DNA of 64,000 nucleotides from Oegoconia quadripuncta (Eukaryota > Arthropoda > Insecta > Lepidoptera > Autostichidae), in contig OX438757.1 in assembly GCA_949316235.1 (NCBI GenBank), positions 19,550,005 through 19,614,004 of the forward strand, written 5' to 3'. Positions 52,340 to 61,944 of the stretch are shown one piece after another. Under the pieces are notes generated by a model. It was not told the origin of the DNA and did no database searches. It worked only from the letters and a program-made list of their open reading frames with translations. Made by a program: the position numbers and the translations under genes. The stretch's first letter is position 1; every line of letters begins with the position of its first letter.

Positions 52340-53055
52340 CTTATTCATAAAAAAATACAAACGCTTTATAAGCCTGTTTTAGTTAAAGTATGTTTTGTCA
52401 CTTTCTTTCATTACGACATTTCCTTATGAACAAATCAAATCAAAAATGCTTTATTTTGTAGGTACACAGGGTACACTTAAAATAGTCAGATTTTACATTT
52501 TTGAAGCTACTGCTTGTTCAAAAGGCAATTTTCCCCTGAGAAGAACAAGCAAGAAACTCGAAAGGTTGCTCTTTCTTTAAAAAAAAAGGTTTTTATATTA
52601 CAAAATTATTAATTATTGTTTTATAATACAATATTTCATTATTAATTGTGAAATGGCCTGGTTATGTGAACGGGCTGTTTATGTGTCCATGAATGTTTCT
52701 CATCTAAATAATCTGATATTTTATAATATGCTTTCTTAATAAGTTTCTGTTTTATAGTATCTTTAAATTTATTGAAAGGAAGATTTTGTATATCAACAGG
52801 AACTTTATTGAAAAAGCGTATACAATAACCCTTTCAATGAATTACTGACTTTGCGAAGGCGACTTATGTCACCTGCAAGTTTATCTTGTATTGACATTAT
52901 GTTTATCACTATTTTTCCTAAATGATGCTATATTTTTTTGACATATATTAGATTTTGAAAAATGTATTGTATGTATTGAACGACAAAGACAAAAAATACT
53001 TTAACTAAAACAAGCTTATCTTAGCGTTTGTAAATTTTTATGAATAAGACGGTTA
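52340..53055. repeat. Hairpin MITE family H, split by LINE family A
   Basis: Left arm ACCTCTTATTCATAAAAAAA...GTTTTAGTTAAAGTATGTTT; right arm ACTTTAACTAAAACAAGC...TTTATGAATAAGACGGTTAA. In the undisturbed copy at 39706 the halves are adjacent. Confidence 0.85.
52433..52978 (-). pseudogene. LINE family A fragment inside MITE H
   Basis: Minus strand includes a decayed SFRKNSDKHNVNT, FNKVPVDIQNLPFNKFKDTI and KQKLIKKAYYKISDYLDEKH, then the standard 3' UTR. Flanks ATGAAC and TTGAAC suggest a short GAAC duplication. Confidence 0.8.
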
Positions 53056-53248
53056 ATGTTTGTAACACCGAAACACCATTGTTTGGGATATGTCTGACCA
53101 CCCCATTTGGGTAAATTTCGTAAAGTTATGTATGTATGTAACAAGTTCCGATTTATTTCCATTTTTCAGTGGTAAAAGAAGATTATAGCAAAGTTGACAA
53201 ATATTAGAAAAATGAGAGACGTTTCCATGATGAGAAGTGAGGAGTAGT

Positions 53249-56200
53249 ATGCAGGGGAAGCGGGGTGGCTGGGTGAAGTGGGCGGCGCTGTTGGCGCTGA
53301 TCGGCGCGGCGGTGGTGCGCGAGCCGGCGCCGGTGGTGCGCACGCGCAGCGGCCTCGTGAGGGGCTCCCTTGCCCACGACGGTCGCCATTACCTCTACTT
53401 CGGTGTCCCTTACGGCACCGTAGCAGATTCTAATCGGTTCCAGGTTAGTTCAATTTCTAGGTCTCATTATTATTGGAAAAAGAGTTTGTGCTATACATCA
53501 AATCTGCTCAATCAGATACCAGGAAGTGATTGAAAAATGGTTTGCAAATTTTGAAACGGACAACTTTACAAGCTAAATAAAAGCTTGTAAAAATAAAGCG
53601 AATTTTAAGACGTACTTTTCATAATGACGCCATTATTGGTATGACCCTGCGACCTCTCAAAATTACTTTGTGCAAAGAAGCGTAATGTATTGTATTTACC
53701 TACTGTTCTCGCACCTGTTCACAATGTCCGCCATTCTTGATATTCGCAAAAACACAATTGAAAAAAAGTTAATTGAGAACATGGATAATAAGCGCGAATT
53801 TATGGATTTGCCAAAACGAGTTGTGCATTGAAAATTTTCCGTTACAAAACCTTGACTCTGAAGATTGTGTGATCGTTACAAATTAAGATTTATTTCTATT
53901 GCAGGCTCCATTACCTCCTCCGAAATGGGAGGGAGTATTCGATGCCGTCGACGGCAGTGCTCGATGTCCACAGCGGATGGTGGGCTCCTTCGTTATGGGA
54001 GATCCGGACTGCTTAAAGCTAAACATCTACACGCCAGTTCGAGCTACAGATCACAAACTGTTGCCCGTTATGGTATTCATCCACGGCGGATGCTTCTTCG
54101 AAGGCACAGGTTCAGCTTTCCTCTACGGAGCTGATTACTTCGTCCAGCATGGAGTAGTATTTGTCGGTGTCACTTATAGACTTAATGTGGAGGGATTCCT
54201 TTGTCTGGGTATAAAAGATGCACCAGGTAACGCTGGGCTTAAAGACCAGATAGCAGCACTGAGGTGGATCAAAGAAAATATAGAATCTTTCGGAGGAGAT
54301 CCAGACAATGTCACGCTTTTCGGTGAAAGTGCAGGAGCTGTGTCTACTTCTCTCTTGATTCTATCGCCGGCTGCTCATGGCCTGTTTCATAGGGCGATAT
54401 TGCAAAGCGGTTCATCGTTAGCTCCATGGGCGCTGCAGCATGACCCGATCAAGACAGCAAGCTCTCTAGTCCAAGAATTTGGATATGATACGACAAATCC
54501 TTACGAAATTCACAGTATTCTATCAAATAAGACAGTGAGCGAACTGATTAACTCGATTCCTCAACGTTCCCATAAAAATTACATCACAGCGGAAACGCTG
54601 TTCGTGCCATGCGTGGAAAAGGAAATACCTGGAGTCGAAGCAGTGCTGACAGAATATCCCGCAGACATTATATTGTCCGGTAAATATACCAAAGTGCCAA
54701 TGATTATCGGTTTTAATAACTATGAAGGCATTTATTTTGTAAACAAAGATTACGGTACTAGCTTGAAGGAGATCGATCCAGTGGAAACACTCCAACCTGA
54801 TCTACAATTTCCGACTGAAATGGACCGAAATGTGACAGTGGAGAGTATCAGGCAACATTACTTTTCACATAGTAAAGAGGACATCATACCTGATATGGTT
54901 AATTTGTACTCTGACTTGCATTTCAAATTTCCTTCAGTGATCGAATCGGAATTGTACGCTAGGACTAACGACCGTCCGATATACTTCTACCTGTTTAAGT
55001 ATAGCGGGTATATCAACATGCCGAAGATAATATCACAGGCCTGGTGGGCCCACGGAGCCTCTCATGCTGACGAGCTCTTCTACATGTTCAAGCCGCACTC
55101 GTTCCCGCTGCCGCCTCGGCCTCTCGAGAACGTCATGATAGAGCGCATGGTCACCATGTGGACCAACTTTGCCAAATACAGGTAAGGACCAATTGCATTG
55201 TAATAATCTACGTCATGTCAAACTTTAGATTTTAGTAATGATATCAATAAGCTACCCTGGTGTGTCACATAGGGACCAAAAGATATACGCTTGACTTTCC
55301 TTAAAATGGATTGAGCGTAACCTTTCTACCTTTGTTAGGTTCTCGGTAGTAGCAGAGACTGTGATCACATAGTAAAATAGCATACGTAAAAAAACATACA
55401 AACGACCGTATTGAGGAACTCCTTTTTGAAGATGGTTTTTGTTTTATGCACAACGGGTTAGCACTTGACCTTAATCACACTTGATGTTAAGTGAAGATGA
55501 AGCCGAAGCACTTTTTTGGGGCACTGCCTATCTTATCTCTGCAGACCGGAACACAACAATGCTATTAACATTTACAGACACGGCAGATTTTAGATAAGAT
55601 GGTGGTGGCTGGCCAGGCGGACATTTAAAATGCACTACCACCAACCATACCAAATACTAAACATGTGCCCCGCTGGGGATCGAACCCGCGACTTCCGAAT
55701 CGTAAACCCAATGTTGTTTACATTGAGCCACGGAGGCGGTTAAACAAAACAAAAACATTTTTTTTTAATATTTTATATATCCCAGGCGTCATGTTGGGTA
55801 TTTTACAGATTACATTGACAAGAAATGATTATATCGTCTGTTTATTGCGGGGCGTAGGAGTGAGAGTGGGATAGTTGTATATTTCGTACAAACGAATGAG
55901 CAGGACAAATATTATCTGTCTGTACATGATGACATAGAACATATTTTTATTTTGCAAAAGAGAGCAATACGAGCAATTTATAATCTGCGTCGACATGACT
56001 CTCTCCGGGACAGGTTTAAAGAAATTAATATTTTTAACTGTTCCTTCACTGTTTATTTACGAAAATATTATGCACGTTCGAAAAAATATTTCGGCGATCC
56101 CGAAAAATAGTGACATTCATAATTTAATATAAGAACAAATTGGCTACCCCTATGTTTAGACAAGCAAAGCTAATACATCATTTGTGGGACACTGTATACG

Positions 56201-57938
56201 CTTTTATAACCTTATATCTGAGAATATCATTAATCTAACTGAGAAAAAATTTAAAGATTATGTCAAAATAACATCAGCAAAAAAGGGTTATTATAAAATT
56301 AGTGACTACCTGAATGACGTGTACTTCGATCAGCACCCCAAAATTATAAAATTGTATTAGTTATATATTTTATTTAAAAAAAAGAACAACAATGATCCTG
56401 TGGGTTTCTTGCGCCGCTTCTTTTCCCACAGATGACTTCCCTTTCCGAAGCGGTAGTACCTTGGACATACCGACTGACAGATAAATGCAATAAACTTTTT
56501 TTATTTCCAGTAGATTTAAATTGACATTCAACAAATGATATCATGTATCTTACGTTGAAATAAATGCTTGAAGTTTGAAGTTTGAAGTACAGGTAGAGTA
56601 GACCAAAAAATCCGAACGGCATTCAACCTTCGTCCGGACCGTATCTCAGTAATAAATTGTCCGATTTGAGTGCGGTTCTTTTTCATATTTAAAGACTAAA
56701 CTAGAGGAAGGATTGTATAAGGAGCTACGATTAACGAAAATCAGTTCAGCCGTTTCGAAGGTATTTTTTTTTTAATGGTTTCCTGGATACGCATTTGACC
56801 ACAATCTCACTTGATGGGAAGTGATGATGTGGCCGAAGATGAAGCACGCGATCTCAGTAGATGCCTATTCACCCTGCTCTTGAAGATCCCAAGGTTGTAG
56901 GATTCAGGAAAGCCTGCCGCCGGAAGGGAGTCCCAGGCCTTGGCTGTTCGCATTATGAATGAAGAACCGCTTTGTGCGAATGTTCGGTATGTTAACTACA
57001 TACGGGTGGAATCCCTCCCCGCGCCTAGTAGTCCGAAGATGGAATGGCGATGGTGGAATAAGATTGTGTATTCAAGTTTTAACACAGAGTCCTGAGTCAT
57101 GGATGTTTATATAAATATTTATGCATGTTTATCCGTTATCTAGTATCCATAGTACAAGCTTTACTTAGTTTGGGACTAGATGATTGGTGTAAGTGTCCCA
57201 AATATTTATTTATTATTTTTTATTATTTAAATTCAACGTTTGACACAGTTACTTTGTTTAACTGGATGAAAATAGTAGAGGCTTTGTATTTTTATTTTTA
57301 TCGTATTCCAAATGTTCAATTTGTGTTGTCTTCCACATATTAGATTCCCTACAAATCTTACATCATACTTTGTAATGAGTAATCGCGCCCAAATCGAATT
57401 ATGTAAATTATTTTTCATCGCGCACGGCGGATGTATGGCTGGATACATGGCTTATGCGGAAAATAAAGCATTTATTATTAAGCAAACAGGTTCTGTATGT
57501 AAATCGTTTTTTTTAGGCAAAAAGACCGGTAAAGTACATATAAATAACGCGCGCAGTTGTAAGATTCCGTAGATTCTACCTACTACCTATATTTTAAAAA
57601 GACAATGTTATCTTTGGAGTGGATTTATGTCTTTTTTGTGATTGACGACCGATTGGTGTAGTGGATACGGATGGTGGAGGCCCCAATTTGGCTGGCGCCA
57701 GTCAACGTGTGTAACTGGACTTTAAAAATGGATACGCTTATTTTCCAGTGATCCAACTCCGAGCAACTCGTGGCTGGTGCCGCGTCGCTGGCGTGCGAGT
57801 CGCGAACTGAACCCGGTGGCGCTGACCATCGACCGGCAGATCGCCACCGCGCGGCTGTGGGACCCACATTCGGTGCACCTCTGGAACCGAACCTACGCGC
57901 GATACCGCCGGAGACCAGTGCCATTCACTACACACTAA
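53249..57938 (+). CDS. Carboxylesterase 3 (three exons, 553 aa; HGGC oxyanion hole)
   Basis: Exons 53249-53443, 53905-55181 and 57749-57938; donors GTTAGT and GTAAGG, acceptors ATTGCAG and TTTCCAG; phases 0 and 2; stop TAA at 57936-57938. Exon 3 was recovered by splice logic because it has no start codon. The ATG at 53249 opens a clear signal peptide (hydrophobic WAALLALIGAAVV). Motifs: DPDCLKLNIYTP with C86-C101, GDPDNVTLFGESAG with S207, FNNYEGIYF with E339, GASHADELFY with H452, so the triad is complete. The oxyanion motif is HGGC, with C128 (codon 54091-54093, TGC) where esterases 1 and 2 have Gly. The C-terminus (RRRPVPFTTH) is longer than in the paralogs. Intron 2 (2.6 kb) is filled with retroposons. 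Secreted esterase; substrate unknown. Confidence 0.92.
53503..53602 (+). repeat. Direct repeat D, copy 2 (esterase 3 intron 1)
   Basis: CTCAATCAGATACCAGGAAG, TTGCAAATTTTGAAACGGAC and GCTAAATAAAAGCTTGTAAA, parallel to 51448-51562. Confidence 0.75.
55435..55745 (-). repeat. tRNA-derived SINE family 1 (esterase 3 intron 2)
   Basis: Minus head CCTCCGTGGCTCAATGTAAA, CGCGGGTTCGATCCCCAGCG. The body and tail are intact to GTGCATAAAACAAAAA. Confidence 0.85.
55920..56590 (+). pseudogene. LINE fragment related to family A (esterase 3 intron 2)
   Basis: Reads DIEHIFILQKRAIRAIYNLR, RHDSLRDRFKEINIF, then frame-decayed C-terminus and a distinct 3' UTR (GCGCCGCTTCTTTTCCCACA, CTTTCCGAAGCGGTAGTACC), tail CTTGAAGTTTGAAGTTTGAA. 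Confidence 0.75.
56763..57075 (-). pseudogene. LINE family B 3' fragment (esterase 3 intron 2)
   Basis: Inverse of 44840-45135: TCACTTGATGGGAAGTGATG, GAAAGCCTGCCGCCGGAAGG, TACGGGTGGAATCCCTCCCC. Poly(A) as the T run at 56765-56774. Confidence 0.85.
57085..57215 (+). repeat. SINE family 2 body (esterase 3 intron 2)
   Basis: ATGGATGTTTATATAAATAT, ATCTAGTATCCATAGTACAA, TTTGGGACTAGATGATTGGT. A detached head (GACCGATTGGTGTAGTGGAT) lies at 57646-57667. Confidence 0.75.
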
Positions 57939-57942
57939 CATG

Positions 57943-57979
57943 ACAAACCGGCCAAGTGCCTACGCACCCCACGGTTCCG

Positions 57980-58015
<36 letters not shown>
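57943..58015 (+). repeat. AACCGGCCAAGTG motif and long poly(T) after the esterase 3 stop
   Basis: CAAACCGGCCAAGTGCCTAC and CACGGTTCCGTAC begin 5 bp after the stop codon and run into about 34 T residues. No AATAAA signal is seen in this interval. Confidence 0.6.
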
Positions 58016-58019
<4 letters not shown>

Positions 58020-58127
58020 AGAATGGGATCGCTCTTGACCTTAATCTGGACTAATGTCGAGATAAGGTCTACGATGGAACGAGCTTTCCCAGAAGATAGC
58101 TTTCCCGCACAATATGCGGCAATAAGG

Positions 58128-58450
58128 CCCGTATTAATAAATCAATCTCAATAGAAGTCTTGAGGTGTATCAACCGAGATACGTCTTAAGCAGTTGACGC
58201 TATCTCAAGCTCCGTGCTAATTTATAAACCAATCTCGAGGTCTACACAGCTGAGATCACTTCTCAAGTATTCGCCTCAGTGGCGAATGGAATAGTCTTGA
58301 GTTTCGTTTATTAATACGCGCACCTCTCAAGTGAGTATGCTTGAATATGCACATGTTTTTCAGGTCTCAAGTCAGGTTTATTGATCAACACGTTTACTTG
58401 AGACCGGTCACAAGACTATTCTCAATCTTGAGAATGGTTTATTAATACTA
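58128..58450 (+). repeat. MITE family E copy 4
   Basis: GGCCCGTATTAATAAATCAA at the left to GAGAATGGTTTATTAATAC at the right, with the last bases lost. Nearly full internal match to copy 1. Confidence 0.85.
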
Positions 58451-58505
58451 GAAAGCTGTAATTTGGCATGGGTATACATATTAATCACGCCGACAAAATG
58501 GTAAA

Positions 58506-58839
58506 ATAAAATCTTTAAAAATATTTCAATTAAGTTACCTCCCCTACACGTAAAGTGGGGATGAATTTCTTTTTATTTTTGTCAGCGGCGTGCCCAGGAT
58601 TTCAAAATAGGGCAAGCCCGACAAGATTTGTGTTATTTTAACACAGCTAGTGAAATAAGATAAGTAATATTTCAGTTTGTCAAGTGCGAATGTTTGAATC
58701 AAATGTTTGAGTATTTTGTAAGGCAAGCCGAGCTTTTGGGCATATAATGTATACTAATTTATTTATGTATATTTCTTCTTACTTATTATAGATACTCATC
58801 TAGGTTTGTATAATTGCAGCCTACTTTCTACAAAGTTGG
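58506..58839. other. Intergenic spacer
   Basis: No gene or named repeat. Contains GGCGTGCCCAGGATTTCAAA and GGGCAAGCCCGAC, which may belong to a decayed DNA element. Confidence 0.35.
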
Positions 58840-59082
58840 TGTATAAATTAGCACGGAGCTTGAGATGGCGTCAACTGCTTAAGACTAGTCTTCAAGTCTA
58901 GAGTGAATAGGCATTTACTGGGTGCGCGTGATACATCTTCGGCTACATCGTCACTTTCCATCAGGTGAGATTGTAGTCAAGCGCGAAACCAGTTTTTAAT
59001 AAAAAAAAAAAAAAAGACGCAAGCTCGCTTGATACAGCCTCAAGACTTCAATTGAGATAGATTTATTAATACGGACCTAAGT
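58838..59082 (-). repeat. MITE family E copy 5, split by LINE family B
   Basis: ATTAGCACGGAGCTTGAGAT...CAACTGCTTAAGA on the left, TTGATACAGCCTCAAGACTT...TTTATTAATACGGACC on the right, with a family B 3' end (GAGTGAATAGGCATTTACTG to an A15 tract, 58893-59015) between them. Confidence 0.8.
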
Positions 59083-59625
59083 GCCTCTGCCGCGGAACAC
59101 ACCGTAAAAATTACTTCACTTTTCATTATATTTGCCTCCATGTTTTGTTTTTTCTTGGTGTGTGGTTTAACAATTGACATTGTGATTGATATTATTAATA
59201 CAGAAGGTGATTAGGATTACATTAATTTATTAGTGTTCGATGACTCAAACGTTGTTTTCCATATTCAAATAAAGCAAATGGTTAATGCCCTTTGGAAAAA
59301 AACAAAGGCGATTGCTCAATATTGCCTATTAAGTGTGACACAAAACAATCGTTTTATTAATATGAACTAAAATTGATAAATATAAATACTTTGGGTTTGA
59401 GTTATTATTTTGAGATTCGTTTCATTTGGTACTCGCGCTTAGACTAATGCTCTATGCAAATTGAGCAATCTCCTTTATACAGGGTGATTTTGAATTCGTG
59501 TAATCCCCATTCACTGGTGACGTCACTCTTGATTACGTACAACTTTCCCCAAGGAACATACTGTAGAATTCGATCAAAAAATCTTTGATTACCCATTCGA
59601 AGTAAACCATTCTGAAATCGCCTTT

Positions 59626-60317
59626 ATTTATTTATTTACAATTATAAGTTTACAGTTTTACACTAAAACCCTTATAAGTTATTCGACAAGAGACACACAA
59701 AGATTAACGATATTCGTAATATTGGCACAAGAACGAATACAAATATTTCACGATCACCGTCAGATCATCCGCAAATGTGTCAACATTTTGGATCTCTTTC
59801 GTAAAGTTATTAATTATATCAATAGCTCTAGCGGAGGGCGAGTTTCAGGTGTGTTTAGTTCGTAGTCCGTCAGGTGTAGCAAAGAGCCTGTGACGTCTGC
59901 GACCCGCGCGCATGTAGTGCTGCGGGACAAATAAACGCATGCGCTCGAGGACAGATTGTCGACCACACCACGCAGAATCATACAGTAATGCAATTACCAG
60001 CAAAGTTTGTTTAGTTCGTAGTCCGTCAGGTGTAGCAAAGAGCCTGTGACGTCTGCGACCCGCGCGCATGTAGTGCTGCGGGACAAATAAACGCATGCGC
60101 TCGAGGACAGATTGTCGACCACACCACGCAGAATCATACAGTAATGCAATTACCAGCAAAGTTTGTTTAGTTCGTAGTCCGTCAGGTGTAGCAAAGAGCC
60201 TGTGACGTCTGCGACCCGCGCGCATGTAGTGCTGCGGGACAAATAAACGCATGCGCTCGAGGACAGATTGTCGACCACACCACGCAGAATCATACAGTAA
60301 TGCAATTACCAGCAAAG
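59626..60317 (-). pseudogene. LINE family D 3' fragment with an internal 156-bp triplication
   Basis: Minus strand: three head-to-tail copies of a 52-residue block (RRRHRLFATPDGLRT, QSVLERMRLFVPQHYMRAGR) of the kind found before LINE C-termini. A TGA follows, then in the same frame NSPSARAIDIINNFTKEIQN, VDTFADDLTVIVKYLYSFLC, QYYEYR stop. A 3' UTR with AAATAAATAAAT comes next. The DNA repeats read as identical; the period is 156 bp (59861, 60017, 60173). Confidence 0.8.
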
Positions 60318-60461
60318 AAGTCCAACAATTTTCACCTGGTGACTCCACTTCTGATTACGAACAGCTCTCCACTAGGAACCATAGCCGATTTCAGAAGAAA
60401 ATTGTTGGACTTCCTTACTAAAGGTGGTTGGTCTTTTGTATTGGTAATAGAAAATTCGACT

Positions 60462-60955
60462 ATGGACTACGGCGTAAAATCAATGACATCTCCTATCTGA
60501 TGAATATTACTAAGGGCAAAGTTGACTGTAATGAACTGCTTTCTAATATAAGGCTGAAAACAAACCAGTTAGGTCTTCGGGAACGGCCACTGTTATATGT
60601 TCCTTTATCGAGGACAAATTACAGGCAGAATTCATTTCTGATACGCGCTAGCAACAGCTTCAACAGCATATGCATTTGACCTATCTTGCACGAGTACTTT
60701 AACAGTGAGACGTATACTCACTAAAGATTTTTATGACTGCGTGGAGGGTGACACGTAAGTGAACCGTTGTTATTGTGGCTGACTGTACCTACTATTGTTA
60801 TTAATATTGTTTTTCTTTTTTTTTTTTCTTCTTTTTAACTTTCCTAATTTACATGTGGGAACTTGTAATTGGCATTTTTATATACCTACAATGTTCATAT
60901 GATATCTTATGTATTAGCTGTAAGTTTTCCTAAAAGCAAATAAATAAAAAATAAA
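60462..60955 (+). pseudogene. LINE polymerase C-terminal fragment
   Basis: Plus strand: RKINDISYLMNITKGKVDCN, ELLSNIRLKTNQLGLRERPL, LYVPLSRTNYRQNSFLIRAS, NSFNSICI stop. The RTNY..NS...RA...FN motif is a LINE ORF2 C-terminus. The 3' UTR ends AATAAATAAAAAATAAAT. Confidence 0.75.
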
Positions 60956-61187
60956 TGGCTCCTTGGGGAATGTTGTTCGTAATCAAGAGTGACTGGTGAC
61001 CAGTTAATGGGAATTACACTAATTCAAATTCACCCTGTATTCATTATTAAAATTTACGACTATGGGAATCTTAGTAATAGCAATGAACTATAGGGGAAAG
61101 GTCCTTCGCGATGTTTAATGAAATTCGTTTTAGCCGTTTCGAGGATATTTAACTTTTAGCGCAGTTGCTTTGTAAACCAGCACCTGT

Positions 61188-61310
61188 AGCATGACGTCGT
61201 TGGTCGCGCGCGATGCTCGTTGTATATTTCGTCCAAACGAATGAGCAGCCCAAAATATTATCTCGCACGAGACAAACATTTGTCGCGCTTGTCATGCTAC
61301 TAGGCATGAT
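61188..61310. repeat. Short inverted-repeat element
   Basis: GTAGCATGAC at 61189 is inverted as GTCATGCTAC at 61296. The interior TTGTATATTTCGTCCAAACG also occurs near 55875. Shares its terminus with the 61945-63102 element. Confidence 0.5.
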
Positions 61311-61431
61311 ATTACGTTTGTAAGGTTTTTCTAAATATTCAATTGTAAATAGAGATTATCTATCACAGATCAAAATTGTGAAAAAGATTGGTTTAGATTT
61401 AAATTATTATATTTTGAATGTATTGGGTCTT

Positions 61432-61810
61432 TACCTATGAAATTGGAGTTTTCTTTCTTCGTTAATCATATGTAACAATTCCTGCGATTTTCAAAGCTAT
61501 ATCCAAATTTGTTTTTTCTTTGGAAAATGGAATATTATTTCAAGGTTTTACATGAAATATTTTTTAATTTCTGGGCTAAATCACATAATAAAAAAAATTT
61601 GAACAGAGCTCTTTTCATGTGCTTCCCATAATCATTTCTTAGATTCGCTGAAACTTTTATAAAGGGGTTACTTTTAAAAATTAACGCTGCCTATACTTAA
61701 CTTAATGTTATCCGATAATACACACAAAGTTTAGCTAAATTTGGATTTGCCGTTCCCAAAAAAAAAAGTCTTAATGAAATTCTTTATACAAAACGCCAAT
61801 TTCATAGGTA
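61432..61810 (+). repeat. DNA element T1, complete copy (379 bp)
   Basis: Inverted ends TACCTATGAAATTGGAGTTT and AAACGCCAATTTCATAGGTA. About 240 bp of the left side match 4734-4975 closely. No ORF. Confidence 0.8.
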
Positions 61811-61944
61811 TTTATCATAATGTCTTGTAATTACTGATAGAACTATTGTTCTGTATGGTCAGTTTTCGTTTCTTTTCCAACAGCTTTTATTGAGTTAGAC
61901 TTACAGTGAATTTGATGAACAATTAATAGATATATCTGCATGGG

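Larger units (their letters stand above)
59480..61037. repeat. CAGGGTGAATT-family MITE(s) interrupted by two LINE fragments
   Basis: Outer ends CAGGGTGATTTTGAATTCGT and AATTCAAATTCACCCTG, both flanked by TA. MITE sequence is visible at 59480-59625, 60318-60460 and 60955-61037. The middle part appears twice, in both orientations (AAGTCCAACAATTTT and AAAATTGTTGGACTT), so two MITE copies have probably merged. Confidence 0.75.

Noticed and set aside
59853..60317. CRISPR-like array or satellite gene
   Set aside because: Units are contiguous with no spacers, 156 bp long, and derive from LINE polymerase sequence.
59845..60348. A 167-aa repeat protein gene on the minus strand
   Set aside because: The open frame is the tripled LINE segment; it ends at a stop inside the LINE frame and has no promoter or independent start.
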